From contig CAJXBY010000038.1 in assembly GCA_913051905.1 (NCBI GenBank), positions 1 through 18,698 on the forward strand: a DNA stretch of 18,698 nt, read 5' to 3'. This stretch comes from an uncultured Gammaproteobacteria bacterium (GTDB lineage: Bacteria > Pseudomonadota > Gammaproteobacteria > Arenicellales > UBA868). The notes under the pieces are model-generated. The model worked only from the letters and a program-made list of their open reading frames with translations, made no database searches and was not told the origin of the DNA. Made by a program: the position numbers and the translations under genes. Positions within the stretch are counted from its first letter, which is position 1. Every line of letters begins with the position of its first letter. This document shows positions 7,351 through 15,489 of the stretch, in pieces.

Positions 7351-8607
7351 ATGTCATTTTCACAACTTGGCCTGCGGGCCGAACTCCTTAGCGCTGTTAC
7401 GGCGCAACGTTATCCGAGCCCTACGCCGATCCAGGCACGGGCCATTCCCGTTATTCTCAAGGGTCGAGACGTTCTTGCCGGCGCTCAGACCGGGACCGGA
7501 AAGACTGCGGCCTTTACTTTGCCAATGCTGCAATTGCTGAGCAACGGCTCAGTTGGGGCGGTCAACGGTCGCTCGCCGAGGGCACTGGTGCTGGCGCCTA
7601 CCCGCGAGCTTGCTGCCCAGGTAGAAAGCGCCATAGTGACTTACGGTAAAAATCTGCGACTTCGATCCACGGCAATATTTGGCGGTGTCGGCATCAACCC
7701 CCAGAAATCGGCACTGCAACGGGGTATCGATATTGTGGTTGCAACCCCGGGCCGCCTACTGGATCTTGTTGATCAGCGCAGCATCGATTTATCTTCAATC
7801 AAGATCCTGGTTCTAGATGAAGCTGATCGAATGCTCGATATGGGTTTTATTCATGATATTCGCAAGGTGCTGGGGTTCTTACCAAAACACCGTCAAAATC
7901 TTCTGTTTTCTGCGACCTATACCCGGGACATCAAGCGACTGGCCGACTCATTGCTGAACAAACCGGCAATGGTTGAAGTCGAGCGTCGCACGGTTGCAGC
8001 CCAGACGGTCAATCAGTGTGCTTATCGCGTAGACAAGTCAGCCAAGCGGGACCTGCTGATTCAACTAATCAACGAGGGTCGCTGGCATCAGGTGTTGGTC
8101 TTCACCCGTACCAAGCATGGTGCTAATCGCCTGGCCGAGCAATTGGTGCGTCGAGGTATCGATGCGACTGCCATTCACGGCAACAAGAGCCAGGCTGCGC
8201 GGACCCGCGCTCTGGCCGGTTTCAAGAAAGGCAGTTTGCGTGTTCTCGTGGCCACGGATATTGCCGCTCGAGGTCTGGATATTGATCGTCTTCCTCATGT
8301 CGTCAACTATGAGTTACCCAACGTTCCAGAGGATTACGTGCATCGGATTGGCCGTACGGGTCGTGCTGGTGAAGAGGGTGAAGCGGTATCGCTGGTTGGG
8401 GCTGATGAGGTAAGGCTGCTCAAGGACATCGAGCGATTATTGAGGAAGGAAATTCCGCTGCAAGCGCTGGTATCCCAACCGACCGACAACGCTGAAAAAT
8501 CTGAGCGTACGGCCCGCAAGCGTAGGCCTCCCAGGCGAAAGCCAGCCGCGAATGGCTCAACTCGAAGACGTGAGTCACACCAGCCCAAAGCAGTTGGCCA
8601 TGCTTGA
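7351..8607 (+). CDS. rhlE: DEAD-box ATP-dependent RNA helicase, RhlE-like
   Basis: A 418-residue cytoplasmic RNA helicase that unwinds RNA duplexes with ATP, of the RhlE group involved in ribosome assembly and RNA turnover, often cold-induced. Motifs in order: Q motif PSPTPIQ (22-28), Walker A AQTGTGKT (45-52), PTRELA (83-88), ATPGR (131-135), DEAD (156-159), SAT (187-189), [10 protein letters not shown] (301-310) and HRIGRTGR (331-338). The tail after about 385 is strongly basic (RKRRPPRRK), as expected for extra RNA binding. I chose ATG at 7351 with an AGGA site at 7341-7344; an in-frame TTG sits directly before it at 7348. It stands alone, and its 352-base upstream gap allows a long regulatory leader. 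RhlE is favoured over other DEAD proteins from the MSFSQLGL start and length. Confidence 0.92.
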   Translation: MSFSQLGLRAELLSAVTAQRYPSPTPIQARAIPVILKGRDVLAGAQTGTGKTAAFTLPMLQLLSNGSVGAVNGRSPRALVLAPTRELAAQVESAIVTYGKNLRLRSTAIFGGVGINPQKSALQRGIDIVVATPGRLLDLVDQRSIDLSSIKILVLDEADRMLDMGFIHDIRKVLGFLPKHRQNLLFSATYTRDIKRLADSLLNKPAMVEVERRTVAAQTVNQCAYRVDKSAKRDLLIQLINEGRWHQVLVFTRTKHGANRLAEQLVRRGIDATAIHGNKSQAARTRALAGFKKGSLRVLVATDIAARGLDIDRLPHVVNYELPNVPEDYVHRIGRTGRAGEEGEAVSLVGADEVRLLKDIERLLRKEIPLQALVSQPTDNAEKSERTARKRRPPRRKPAANGSTRRRESHQPKAVGHA

Positions 8608-8616
8608 TGAATGCGG

Positions 8617-8640
8617 GGCCATCAGATCAACCTGATGGCC
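8617..8640 (+). terminator. 9-bp hairpin after rhlE
   Basis: GGCCATCAG (8617-8625) pairs perfectly with CTGATGGCC (8632-8640) around a six-base loop, ten bases past the helicase stop. No T-tract follows, so it may be a 3'-end-protecting hairpin or a weak terminator between the convergent helicase and monooxygenase genes. Confidence 0.5.
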
Positions 8641-8684
8641 TACAGTGACGACCTTTCTGATGGGGGGAGATGCGTATGTATGAG

Positions 8685-8698
8685 ATCCCGATCGGGAT
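8685..8698. repeat. Perfect 14-bp palindrome
   Basis: ATCCCGATCGGGAT is its own reverse complement and lies in the 180-base gap between the convergent helicase and monooxygenase genes. It could be a protein-binding site or part of a terminator structure, or chance; one such palindrome is expected by chance in about 16 kb. Confidence 0.4.
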
Positions 8699-8787
8699 GG
8701 GTATGTACCGAAGGGTTCAATACACACCAAATATCTCAACAACAAAGATCATAGACAAACGTAAGGCTGCGACAAATTAAATGAATC

Positions 8788-9759
8788 TCATCCGCGGTCC
8801 AGGATTTCCAGCACCGGTGCCAGCGCTTCGATGGTGGCGCAGGTGGTGGGTTCCAGCGAGATCTGAATGTGCGATGCACCGGCTGCCCCATAGCGGAGCA
8901 GCTCTTCGGCAATGCGCTGCGGACCGCCCGTCAGGGGCACCAGCGGCCCTTCTTCGGCATATGAATTCGTCGGCAGCCGGTCCCACCAGGGATCAGCGCT
9001 GGAATCGGCGAGTAGCACCGTAACGGTGGATTTCAGCGTGCGGCTGTCCCGGCCGTGCTCACGGCAGGCCTGCGCCATCTCCGGCAGGATCCGCTCAAAG
9101 CCTTCCACCTTGTTGTGGGTGATGTCGTAGTAGAGGTTCCACTGGTCCGCGTAGCGCGCAGCAAGGCGCTGCATGCGCGGAGAGCCCGCATTGGTGCCGA
9201 TCAGAATGGGCGGCCCGGCCGGCCGCGGTCCGCGCGGCTTGAGCTCGCAGTCGCGGGCCGAATGAAACCTGCCGGCAAAGTCGATGGCACTGTCCCGCAG
9301 CAGGCCATGAACAATGTGGATGGCTTCTTCGAAACGACTGACCTTGTAGTCATACGGAAAACCAAAGGCATCGAATTCCAGCTGGTGATAACCCGAACCC
9401 ACGCCGAGGATCAGCCGGCCGGCGCTGATCTCGTCCACCGTATCCGCCATCTTTGCCAAAAGGGCCGGGTTACGCCAGCCCATCGCCAGCACCAGGGTTC
9501 CGAGTTCTACCCGCTGCGTGATGGCGGCCAGCGCACTGAGCAACGACCACGACTCCCAGACCCCGCGGGGCTCTTCTTCACCTTCCAGCCTGTAGAGCAG
9601 ATGATCGACCACCCACAGTGAGTCGAAGCCGATGTCCTCGGCGAGCGTCGCCATGGTGCTGATCTCGGACCAGCCGCGCACGCCGACACCGCGCATGCCC
9701 TCGGTCTGGGGCAGCATGAGTCCGACTTTTGGGTTCCGGCCGGAATTGGTTTTCGTCAC
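8788..9759 (-). CDS. Luciferase-like (LLM class) flavin-dependent monooxygenase
   Basis: A 323-residue protein of the bacterial luciferase-like fold, using reduced FMN or F420 to oxidise or reduce a small substrate. Family landmarks: KVGLMLPQTEG (11-21), AEDIGFDSLWVVDHLLY (40-56), RVELGTLVLAMGWRNPALLAK (split here as RVELGTLV and RNPALLAK, 83-103), SAGRLILGVGSGYHQLEF (112-129) and LKPRGPRPAGPPILIG. Start is GTG at 9759 with a good AAGGAG site eight bases upstream. It follows the M24 gene by 53 bases on the same strand, so the two are probably co-transcribed. Proteobacteria rarely make F420, so FMN is more likely, but the sequence does not settle it. Confidence 0.88.
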   Translation of the reverse strand: MTKTNSGRNPKVGLMLPQTEGMRGVGVRGWSEISTMATLAEDIGFDSLWVVDHLLYRLEGEEEPRGVWESWSLLSALAAITQRVELGTLVLAMGWRNPALLAKMADTVDEISAGRLILGVGSGYHQLEFDAFGFPYDYKVSRFEEAIHIVHGLLRDSAIDFAGRFHSARDCELKPRGPRPAGPPILIGTNAGSPRMQRLAARYADQWNLYYDITHNKVEGFERILPEMAQACREHGRDSRTLKSTVTVLLADSSADPWWDRLPTNSYAEEGPLVPLTGGPQRIAEELLRYGAAGASHIQISLEPTTCATIEALAPVLEILDRG

Positions 9760-9812
9760 TTGCAGGTCTCCTTCTTCCTAGCTGCACAGCACGTGGTTCA
9801 ACGGTAGAGGTT

Positions 9813-10979
9813 TCAGCACTCGTAGAGCTGTCGTGGGCAACCCGTTTCCAATATTTCGTAACCGGTTTCCGTGACACGCACGGTTTCACTTACGCCGATG
9901 GAGTACTGACCAGGTACTTTAATAAAGGGGATCAGATGAAATGTCATATTCGGTTCGATGTTCTGGATGGAAACTGAATCCAGGCTCATGCCGCCCCGTT
10001 CTATCCAGGTGAGGAATTCGATGCCGATCCCGTAGCCTATACGATGGTCGAAAAAGTGGCCGCAGCCCAGTCGGTCCAGAGTACTTTGCGCAGCCAGGTG
10101 AACTTCCCTGGCCGGCACATCGGGCATAAGAGTTTCCAGCGCCGCATCCAGAGCCGCACAGGACGCAGCATGGTGCTTCTTCATTTGAGTGCTCGCCCGT
10201 CCAGCGACTGCGGTCCGGATCAGTGCCGAATCATAGTGACGTACGTTAGCGCCCAGTTCAAAGTAGACGATCTCATCTTCCGCAATTGTTCTTCCCGTCC
10301 AGGAAGCGTGGCCCAGCGCAGAATTTATGCCTGAGGTAATGTAAGTGGGGTTGCGGGTGAAGTGACTGCCTGCTTGGGTGCGGGCTCTACTGACCGATGC
10401 TGCAACATCGAGTTCGCTTGCACCCGCGCACACTGTCTGGATGCCGGCATTAATGGCGGCACCCACGCAAAGGGCAGCACTGCGCATATAGTCGATCTCC
10501 GCTGGAGATTTGACACTTCTGAGCTGTTCAATCAACCCGGAACAGTCTTCAAAGGATGCATCGGGTGCGACCTTTTTGAGGGATTCGCCGATCTCGACCG
10601 TCAGCCAAGGGGTTTTTTTCTCAAGACCAATGTTCGCGCCACCAAGGCCAAGGTCTATTAGCCCCCGGGCGATTGCTGTGCCGGGGTCTTCTCCGTCCTG
10701 GTAACCGATCGCCGGCAATTCGAAGGCGCGTTCTAGTGCGTTCTCTATCTCCAACTGTCGAGTGATCAGCAGCTTGCCGCCACTGGCGGTGACAATAAGG
10801 CCTTGGGGAAACGAATGAAAACCAGTGGTCTCGTAGCCACACAGCCAATACTGGTTTTCTTGTACAAAGGTGATCAAGGCATCGAGGCCACGCTCATTCA
10901 GGTTTGCCGTTAGACGGGCAAGCCGTGATTCGAACTCCATCGCAGGAAAGGCCAGAGTTGTATTCGAGGGCGGATTCAT
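9813..10979 (-). CDS. M24 family (creatinase / ectoine-hydrolase-like) protein without canonical metal ligands
   Basis: A 388-residue pita-bread-fold protein with an N-terminal creatinase domain (about 14-150) and an M24 domain (about 155-388). In metallo-aminopeptidases five ligands (Asp, Asp, His, Glu, Glu) bind two metals. Here the first position is Glu241 (YFELGA), the second is Ala252 (HYDSALIRT), the His is Tyr316 (RIGYGIGIEF), the first Glu is Ile350 (MTFHLIPFI), and only the last Glu365 (SETV) remains. The GYGIG and TFHLIP patterns resemble metal-free creatinase and the ectoine hydrolase DoeA, so it likely opens a C-N bond in a small compound instead of cutting Xaa-Pro peptides. The frame is open to 11078; ATG at 10979 was chosen, ATG at 10940 is possible, and neither has a strong ribosome site. 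Likely operon with the monooxygenase gene. Confidence 0.82.
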   Translation of the reverse strand: MNPPSNTTLAFPAMEFESRLARLTANLNERGLDALITFVQENQYWLCGYETTGFHSFPQGLIVTASGGKLLITRQLEIENALERAFELPAIGYQDGEDPGTAIARGLIDLGLGGANIGLEKKTPWLTVEIGESLKKVAPDASFEDCSGLIEQLRSVKSPAEIDYMRSAALCVGAAINAGIQTVCAGASELDVAASVSRARTQAGSHFTRNPTYITSGINSALGHASWTGRTIAEDEIVYFELGANVRHYDSALIRTAVAGRASTQMKKHHAASCAALDAALETLMPDVPAREVHLAAQSTLDRLGCGHFFDHRIGYGIGIEFLTWIERGGMSLDSVSIQNIEPNMTFHLIPFIKVPGQYSIGVSETVRVTETGYEILETGCPRQLYEC

Positions 10980-11111
10980 CTCGGGCAATTGTACAGAACA
11001 TGACGGGGGGTTTATGCTTTGTGCGCGCAGGGGCCGGCCATCAATCCCGGCCCCAGGCGTTTGCGGAGAGAAAACCAACAGCTTGTCTGAGAACCCGGGA
11101 GGACAGTACCC
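10980..11111. promoter_or_regulatory. Divergent promoter region between M24 and aminotransferase genes
   Basis: These 132 bases separate two genes read in opposite directions and must hold a promoter for each unless transcription enters from elsewhere. On the + strand TTGTAC (10989-10994) and TATGCT (11013-11018) with an 18-base spacer form a weak sigma70-like pair. No clear regulator operator was seen. Confidence 0.4.
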
Positions 11112-12032
11112 ATGGTTGAATTTGCGGCCACTGGATCAAAGATCTACTTCAACGGCCGGATCGTGCCGGAGCGTGAAGCCACCGTACATGTATTAAGTGG
11201 TGCGGTGAAGTACGGCGCCACTGTGTTCGAGGGCATCTGCGCGTATCTCGGGGAGGGCGACCGGCTCACGGTCTTCCGCCTGCCCGAACACCTGTTGCGC
11301 CTGCAGGACAGCATGCGGATCATGCGCTTCGAGCAGGACTGGTCTGTGAGCCACCTGACGGAAGTCGTGACGGATGTCATCAAGGCCAACGAACTGCACG
11401 GAGACACCCACATCCGGCTCTCGGCCTACGTTCTCAGCGAGGGCTTTCTGGACGCCACGGCACCGGTCGCGCTGGGCTGCCTGGCGGTAGGCCGCCATGA
11501 CAAATCCCTGAGTGATAAAGCCGCCACCGCCCAGATCAGTTCCTGGCACCGGATCGAAGATTCCAGCATGCCGCCGCGGGTCAAATGTTCGGCGAACTAC
11601 CAGAACGGGCGTCTGGCCACTATCCAGGCCCGTGCTGACGGTTACGACGAAGCGATCCTGCTGACCCGGGAGGGCAAAGTGGCTGAAAGCGCCGGCGCCT
11701 GCCTGATGGCGATACGCGACGGCGTAGTGATTACCCCGACGATCACCGGCAGCATCCTTGAGAGCGTGACCCGGTCCACGCTGATTGAGCTGTGTGAGAC
11801 CGAACTGAATCTCGAGGTGCAGCAGCGGGAGATCGATCGCACCGAGCTCTATCTTTGTGAAGAGGTCTTTTTGTGTGGTTCCGGCTATGAAGTCACGCCG
11901 ATCGTGAACATCGATGGTTTTTCTATCGGCGACGGCAAGGTCGGAGCGAAATCACGAGCACTGTTCGAGACCTACGATGCCGCAACCCGCGGGCGTCTGT
12001 CCCAGTACACGCACTGGCTGACTGCCGTGTAG
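11112..12032 (+). CDS. Class IV PLP aminotransferase, branched-chain aminotransferase-like
   Basis: A 306-residue fold-type IV PLP enzyme, the group of branched-chain aminotransferases, D-amino-acid aminotransferase and aminodeoxychorismate lyase. It would exchange an amino group between an amino acid and a keto acid in the cytoplasm. Visible: YFNGRIVP (12-19), VKYGATVFEGI (32-42), the expected PLP Lys158 in VKCSANYQNGRLA, GYDEAILL (177-184), ITPTITGSILESVTR and EVFLCGSGYEVTPI, all as in IlvE. At 192-197 the usual ExSGEN reads ESAGAC, so the conserved Asn is Cys. Start ATG at 11112 has a GGAGGA site eight bases upstream. Divergent from the M24 gene and 51 bases before the dioxygenase gene. 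The altered Asn and the setting suggest a dedicated catabolic transaminase, not housekeeping IlvE. Confidence 0.87.
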   Translation: MVEFAATGSKIYFNGRIVPEREATVHVLSGAVKYGATVFEGICAYLGEGDRLTVFRLPEHLLRLQDSMRIMRFEQDWSVSHLTEVVTDVIKANELHGDTHIRLSAYVLSEGFLDATAPVALGCLAVGRHDKSLSDKAATAQISSWHRIEDSSMPPRVKCSANYQNGRLATIQARADGYDEAILLTREGKVAESAGACLMAIRDGVVITPTITGSILESVTRSTLIELCETELNLEVQQREIDRTELYLCEEVFLCGSGYEVTPIVNIDGFSIGDGKVGAKSRALFETYDAATRGRLSQYTHWLTAV

Positions 12033-12083
12033 TCCGACCCGGAACGCCATGATCTTCAGTTGCCGACATTCAGAGGTTAACCG

Positions 12084-12830
12084 TTGAGACTTGAACAGGA
12101 ACAAATCGATGCCTTTTTCGAGAACGGTTTCGTCCTTGCGGACGGTTTTCTCGACCTGGACGAGTTGGATCACCTCCGGGCCTGTTACATGGAAACCATC
12201 GATCGGTTGAAGCGGGAGCAGGTTCTCGAGAATGTTCAGTCGGGCTCTGATCGTGACGAGGACTTTCAGGTCTACCAGATTCGCACGGCCCACTTGCGGC
12301 ACCCGGTCTTTCGCATGTTGATCAACGATTCTAGGCTGCTTGATATGGTCGAAAGTCTGATCGGACCGGACATCCGTCTGATCCATTACCAGGGGATATA
12401 CAAGCCTGCCTACACCGGTGGTGAGGTCAGGTGGCATCAGGACAACGATTATTTCAAGGTGGCCGAGAACCGGACCATATCGGTCTGGCTCGCTCTGGAC
12501 GATGTCACCGTTGAAAACGGCTGCATGTGGTATCTCCCCGGGCATCATCACCAGCTGCTGGAGCATGAGCAGCTGTGGAGTACCTCGGAAAAGAAAGGCT
12601 TCTATCTGGCGATACCCGAGATAGATGACACACGTGCGTTACCGGCCGAGATCAAGAGCGGCGGTTTTGCCATTCATCATTGTCTGATGCCGCACCGTTC
12701 GCTGAAAAACGAAACCGCTCGCCCGCGTCGCGGACTGGCCATGCACTTCATGGATGCAAAGATGCCCGATCCGGACATGCTGAGCATTCTTCCGGAGGAT
12801 GCGACGCCGGTACTCCGGCGCCGGTCATGA
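12084..12830 (+). CDS. Phytanoyl-CoA dioxygenase (PhyH) family Fe(II)/2-oxoglutarate oxygenase
   Basis: A 248-residue non-heme iron oxygenase, the family that hydroxylates CoA esters and small metabolites with O2 and 2-oxoglutarate. The iron triad is intact: His118 and Asp120 in WHQDND, distal His204 in MPHRSLKN, with a following Arg (215/216) for the 2-oxoglutarate carboxylate. NGCMWYLPGHH (145-155) is a typical PhyH strand. The best start is TTG at 12084 with an AGAGG site at 12072-12076, because the first in-frame Met is residue 35, inside the conserved N-terminal helix. It lies 51 bases behind the aminotransferase gene on the same strand and is likely co-transcribed. The substrate is unknown; the sequence does not show the specific features of ectoine hydroxylase. 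Confidence 0.87.
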   Translation: MRLEQEQIDAFFENGFVLADGFLDLDELDHLRACYMETIDRLKREQVLENVQSGSDRDEDFQVYQIRTAHLRHPVFRMLINDSRLLDMVESLIGPDIRLIHYQGIYKPAYTGGEVRWHQDNDYFKVAENRTISVWLALDDVTVENGCMWYLPGHHHQLLEHEQLWSTSEKKGFYLAIPEIDDTRALPAEIKSGGFAIHHCLMPHRSLKNETARPRRGLAMHFMDAKMPDPDMLSILPEDATPVLRRRS

Positions 12831-12895
12831 CCCGGGTGTTGATAATGGAATGGAAGAAATACGCGTGATCAGAATCAACATCAAATGAGTGTGTT

Positions 12896-12917
12896 CGCCG
12901 GGCACCGCAGCCCGGCG
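12896..12917. terminator. 8-bp GC-rich hairpin, probable bidirectional terminator
   Basis: CGCCGGGC (12896-12903) pairs with GCCCGGCG (12910-12917) around a six-base loop. It sits between the 3' ends of the convergent dioxygenase and amidase genes, the position expected for a shared terminator, although no clear T-tract follows on either strand. Confidence 0.55.
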
Positions 12918-12947
12918 TTGCAGGGTCTTCCTTACCCAGTCAGCACC

Positions 12948-14354
12948 TTAAAGATCGGGTCTAGCGTCGATCCAGGGTCGGACTCGTTCAAACGAGGCTG
13001 CGCTACTCAGGACGCGCCTATCGGCGTGGAGTGGGCCCACGATCTGCAGTCCAACGGGTAATCCAGCTGATGAAAATCCACAAGGTACACTGGCGGCAGG
13101 ATTTCCGCTTGCATTGAATGGAAAGCTGAACGGTGTCCAGGCCAGCATGTCCTCAACCGTACGCGCGTTCGGGTCCGGTGCGACCTGGTTGGTCGCAAAG
13201 GCAGTTACCGCAGTCGCGGGTGTGAGCAACAAGTCGTAGTCTTCAAAGAAATGGCGGACGCGGTCGTAGAACGCAGCACGCTCCAGTCGTGCCTGTATGT
13301 AATCAATAGCCGAGTACTCTGCGCCCCGGTGAATGAGTTGCACGAGGTCGGGGTCCATCTCGTTCTGCCATTCATCGAGATACTGCCAAAGACCACCCGC
13401 GATGGCTCCCTGGTAGAGCACGACGAAAGAATCGGTAAGGTTCCCTAATCCCGGATCTTTCTCCTCGATGGTTGCACCTAACTGTTCAAAAACTCTCGCT
13501 GCTTCGGCCACACAGTTTGCCACCTCGGGGTCAACCTGGGCGTAGCCCAGCGTCGGGCTGTAACAGATCTTTAGCCCCTCGACCCCATCATCCAGTGCAT
13601 GACGGTAATTGATCGCGGCCCCAGGTTGACTGAAACGATCTGCCGGGTGGTAGCCGGCCATAGCCTCGAGCATCAAGGCGGCATCAGCGACGGTTCGCGT
13701 CATAGGCCCAAGATGAGAAAAATGGTCATTGTGCGGCATCGGATAGTAGGGCACCGTACCGTGGGTGGGTTTGAGCCCGAAGATTCCGCTGAAGCTTGCC
13801 GGAATGCGAATCGAACCACCGCCGTCACCTCCCTGAGCCAGAGGTCCCAGGCCGGCTGCAACCTGTGCTGAAGCACCGCCACTGGACCCACCAGGGGTGC
13901 GGTCGAGGTTCCAAGGGTTTCGTGTCAGGCCTGTGACTGGACTGTCTGTCACGCCTTTCCATCCGAATTCCGGTGTGGTCGTCTTACCTAGAAAGATACC
14001 TCCCGCGTTTGCTAGGCGGGTCTGAAGAGGGTTTTCATCTTCGGGGACAGAGTGCTCGAAAATTTTCGAACCTCTCATCGTCCGCACCCCTCGGGTCATC
14101 TGGAGGTCCTTGATGGAATAGGGGATGCCATGAAGCAGACCAAGTGGCCGACCGTCCATGATCTCCTGCTCAGCCTGTCGTGCCTGATCCATGGCGGTAT
14201 CCGGTGTCGGCGTACAAAAACAGTTCAGCTTTGGATTCAGAGTGCTGATTCGATCCAATACAGCTTCTGTGATTTCTACTGGAGAAATGCGTCGCGCACG
14301 GATGTCTGACGCGAGGTCGGAGGCTGATCGAAAGCAGAGATCTTCATTATTCAT
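12948..14354 (-). CDS. Amidase signature family enzyme
   Basis: A 468-residue amidase-signature protein, full length for the family, which hydrolyses amides with a Ser-cisSer-Lys triad. All three parts are visible: Lys82 in YSIKD, the cis-Ser in TPGGSSGGASAQ (157/158), and the nucleophile Ser181 in GGDGGGSIRIPASF. LHGIPYSIKD (74-83) and GIFGLKPTHG also match the family. The GGG before the nucleophile replaces the commoner TGG, as in a subset of amidases. No GatB or GatC gene is nearby and the C-terminus is short, so a tRNA amidotransferase role is unlikely. ATG at 14354 has an AGAGGA site about seven bases upstream. It follows the S51 peptidase gene by 75 bases, so both are probably in one transcript acting on a shared compound. 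Confidence 0.9.
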   Translation of the reverse strand: MNNEDLCFRSASDLASDIRARRISPVEITEAVLDRISTLNPKLNCFCTPTPDTAMDQARQAEQEIMDGRPLGLLHGIPYSIKDLQMTRGVRTMRGSKIFEHSVPEDENPLQTRLANAGGIFLGKTTTPEFGWKGVTDSPVTGLTRNPWNLDRTPGGSSGGASAQVAAGLGPLAQGGDGGGSIRIPASFSGIFGLKPTHGTVPYYPMPHNDHFSHLGPMTRTVADAALMLEAMAGYHPADRFSQPGAAINYRHALDDGVEGLKICYSPTLGYAQVDPEVANCVAEAARVFEQLGATIEEKDPGLGNLTDSFVVLYQGAIAGGLWQYLDEWQNEMDPDLVQLIHRGAEYSAIDYIQARLERAAFYDRVRHFFEDYDLLLTPATAVTAFATNQVAPDPNARTVEDMLAWTPFSFPFNASGNPAASVPCGFSSAGLPVGLQIVGPLHADRRVLSSAASFERVRPWIDARPDL

Positions 14355-14429
14355 TTTTCAATCCTCTATAAAGCAGTAGACATGATCAATTCAACACCAT
14401 TGTATCCGCCGGGTGCGTTGGGAGGTGTC

Positions 14430-15407
14430 TCAATTATCTTTACCGAAGAGCGTTCTTTCGACCAGGTCGAATCGGTCACCTTCCTGAAGCAGATGAAAGG
14501 GTCGGAATTCACTTTGATCTAACGCGGAAAACTCTTCTCCTTGCAAAGACTCGTCATGCTTCGAGACCCTGGCAGCGGTATTTACCGCACTGTTATAGAT
14601 AGCCACATAGCTGTTGCCGATGATCTCGCAACAAGAGGAACTGACCACAATGGCGGTTGCTTCATCGATTCCGATGCCCAGGAGGCTGGGGTGTTCTCTG
14701 ATCACCGAAAACAGATCGAATTGACGGTTTCGCTTCATCAGGTGTTGGTCGACCGCACAATTGGAAATAAAGCCAAAGCCCTCCTGATGGTCTCCCATAA
14801 CGATATCTCTGCTGCGGGTATCTCCTCTGACCAGATACGAGCCTTGAATCGTTGCTCCTGCAGAGGTGCCGCCGATAACGCCACCGCGGTCCAGGACGGT
14901 CTTGATCGCAAGCAAAGTAGCTGTATCGGCGTAGGCATCCACCAATCGCCATTGGCGGCCACCGGTGAACCAGACTCCCGTCGCATTCGTGAGAGGAGCG
15001 GTGAATTCGGGCTGGCTCGCCGTGTGGGGATCACGAGTGTGGAGAACATGCACCTCGGCGGCCCCGTATTCCCGGAACATCGTAGTCAGTTCTGTTCCAT
15101 CAAAATCCTGACCAAGTGGCGCGACGACATCGGTCCCTGCGGTTGGAATGGCAACGATTCGTGCATTAGTGTCGCCGGCAAGACTCAGGAATTTCTCTAA
15201 AATTCCCGTGTCTTGAAGGTCTCCGCCTCCAGCGAGAACCAGTGAGCCCGTCTTCGGTCCCTCAGCTCGTTTCCACCTGGCAGGACTTATTGCTGTGAAA
15301 TTTGTCTTCAAGTATTGATGGCCAGGCCTTTTTTTTGACGGATCGTCTGTATCATATAGATATGGCTCTAATATATTTAAATGGTATATTAATTTAACCC
15401 GGGTCAT
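14430..15407 (-). CDS. S51 family peptidase, cyanophycinase-like
   Basis: A protein of up to 325 residues related to cyanophycinase and peptidase E, serine exopeptidases that act on Asp-containing dipeptide units. Nucleophile Ser182 lies in GGTSAGATIQGS (179-190); SLVLAGGGDLQD (55-66), VWFTGGRQWRLVDA (145-158), DQHLMKRNRQFDL (220-232) and GIGIDEATA (244-252) match cyanophycinase. No signal peptide. The start is uncertain: the ATG at 15407 has no ribosome site, the first 32 codons are AT-rich and look unlike the family, and a TTG at 15311 would give a shorter protein that begins closer to the conserved GGG strand. Paired with the amidase gene and divergent from a peptide-binding protein gene, which suggests breakdown of an imported peptide or amide. 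No cyanophycin synthetase gene is visible. Confidence 0.85.
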   Translation of the reverse strand: MTRVKLIYHLNILEPYLYDTDDPSKKRPGHQYLKTNFTAISPARWKRAEGPKTGSLVLAGGGDLQDTGILEKFLSLAGDTNARIVAIPTAGTDVVAPLGQDFDGTELTTMFREYGAAEVHVLHTRDPHTASQPEFTAPLTNATGVWFTGGRQWRLVDAYADTATLLAIKTVLDRGGVIGGTSAGATIQGSYLVRGDTRSRDIVMGDHQEGFGFISNCAVDQHLMKRNRQFDLFSVIREHPSLLGIGIDEATAIVVSSSCCEIIGNSYVAIYNSAVNTAARVSKHDESLQGEEFSALDQSEFRPFHLLQEGDRFDLVERTLFGKDN

Positions 15408-15430
15408 CAGTATGAGACGAGGTGTGCCCG

Positions 15431-15459
15431 TTGTACCTCACATAATGTTTGCTTATTAG
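15431..15459 (+). promoter_or_regulatory. Possible sigma70-type promoter for the binding-protein gene
   Basis: TTGTAC (15431-15436) and TATTAG (15454-15459) are separated by 17 bases in an AT-rich region, with the GGAGGA ribosome site at 15477-15482 shortly downstream. Both boxes match the consensus only partly. The same AT-rich block (about 15340-15400) may also carry the promoter of the divergent S51 gene. Confidence 0.3.
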
Positions 15460-15489
15460 TCCAACTTATTAGATACGGAGGAAAATTCC

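Noticed and set aside
9055..9621. 188-codon + strand frame opposite the monooxygenase gene
   Set aside because: It is a shadow of a clear luciferase-like gene; no ribosome site or known motif.
10980..11078. 33-residue upstream extension of the M24 frame
   Set aside because: Pro/Ser-rich, not conserved in the family, and it would consume most of the divergent promoter region.
9813..12830. A complete ectoine degradation (doe) or biosynthesis (ect) cluster
   Set aside because: Only a DoeA-like M24 fold and a generic PhyH oxygenase are present; ectABC, doeBCD and a typical regulator are absent.
14541..15200. 219-codon + strand frame opposite the S51 gene
   Set aside because: The minus strand carries the GGTSAGA and DQH motifs of S51; the + frame has no family resemblance.
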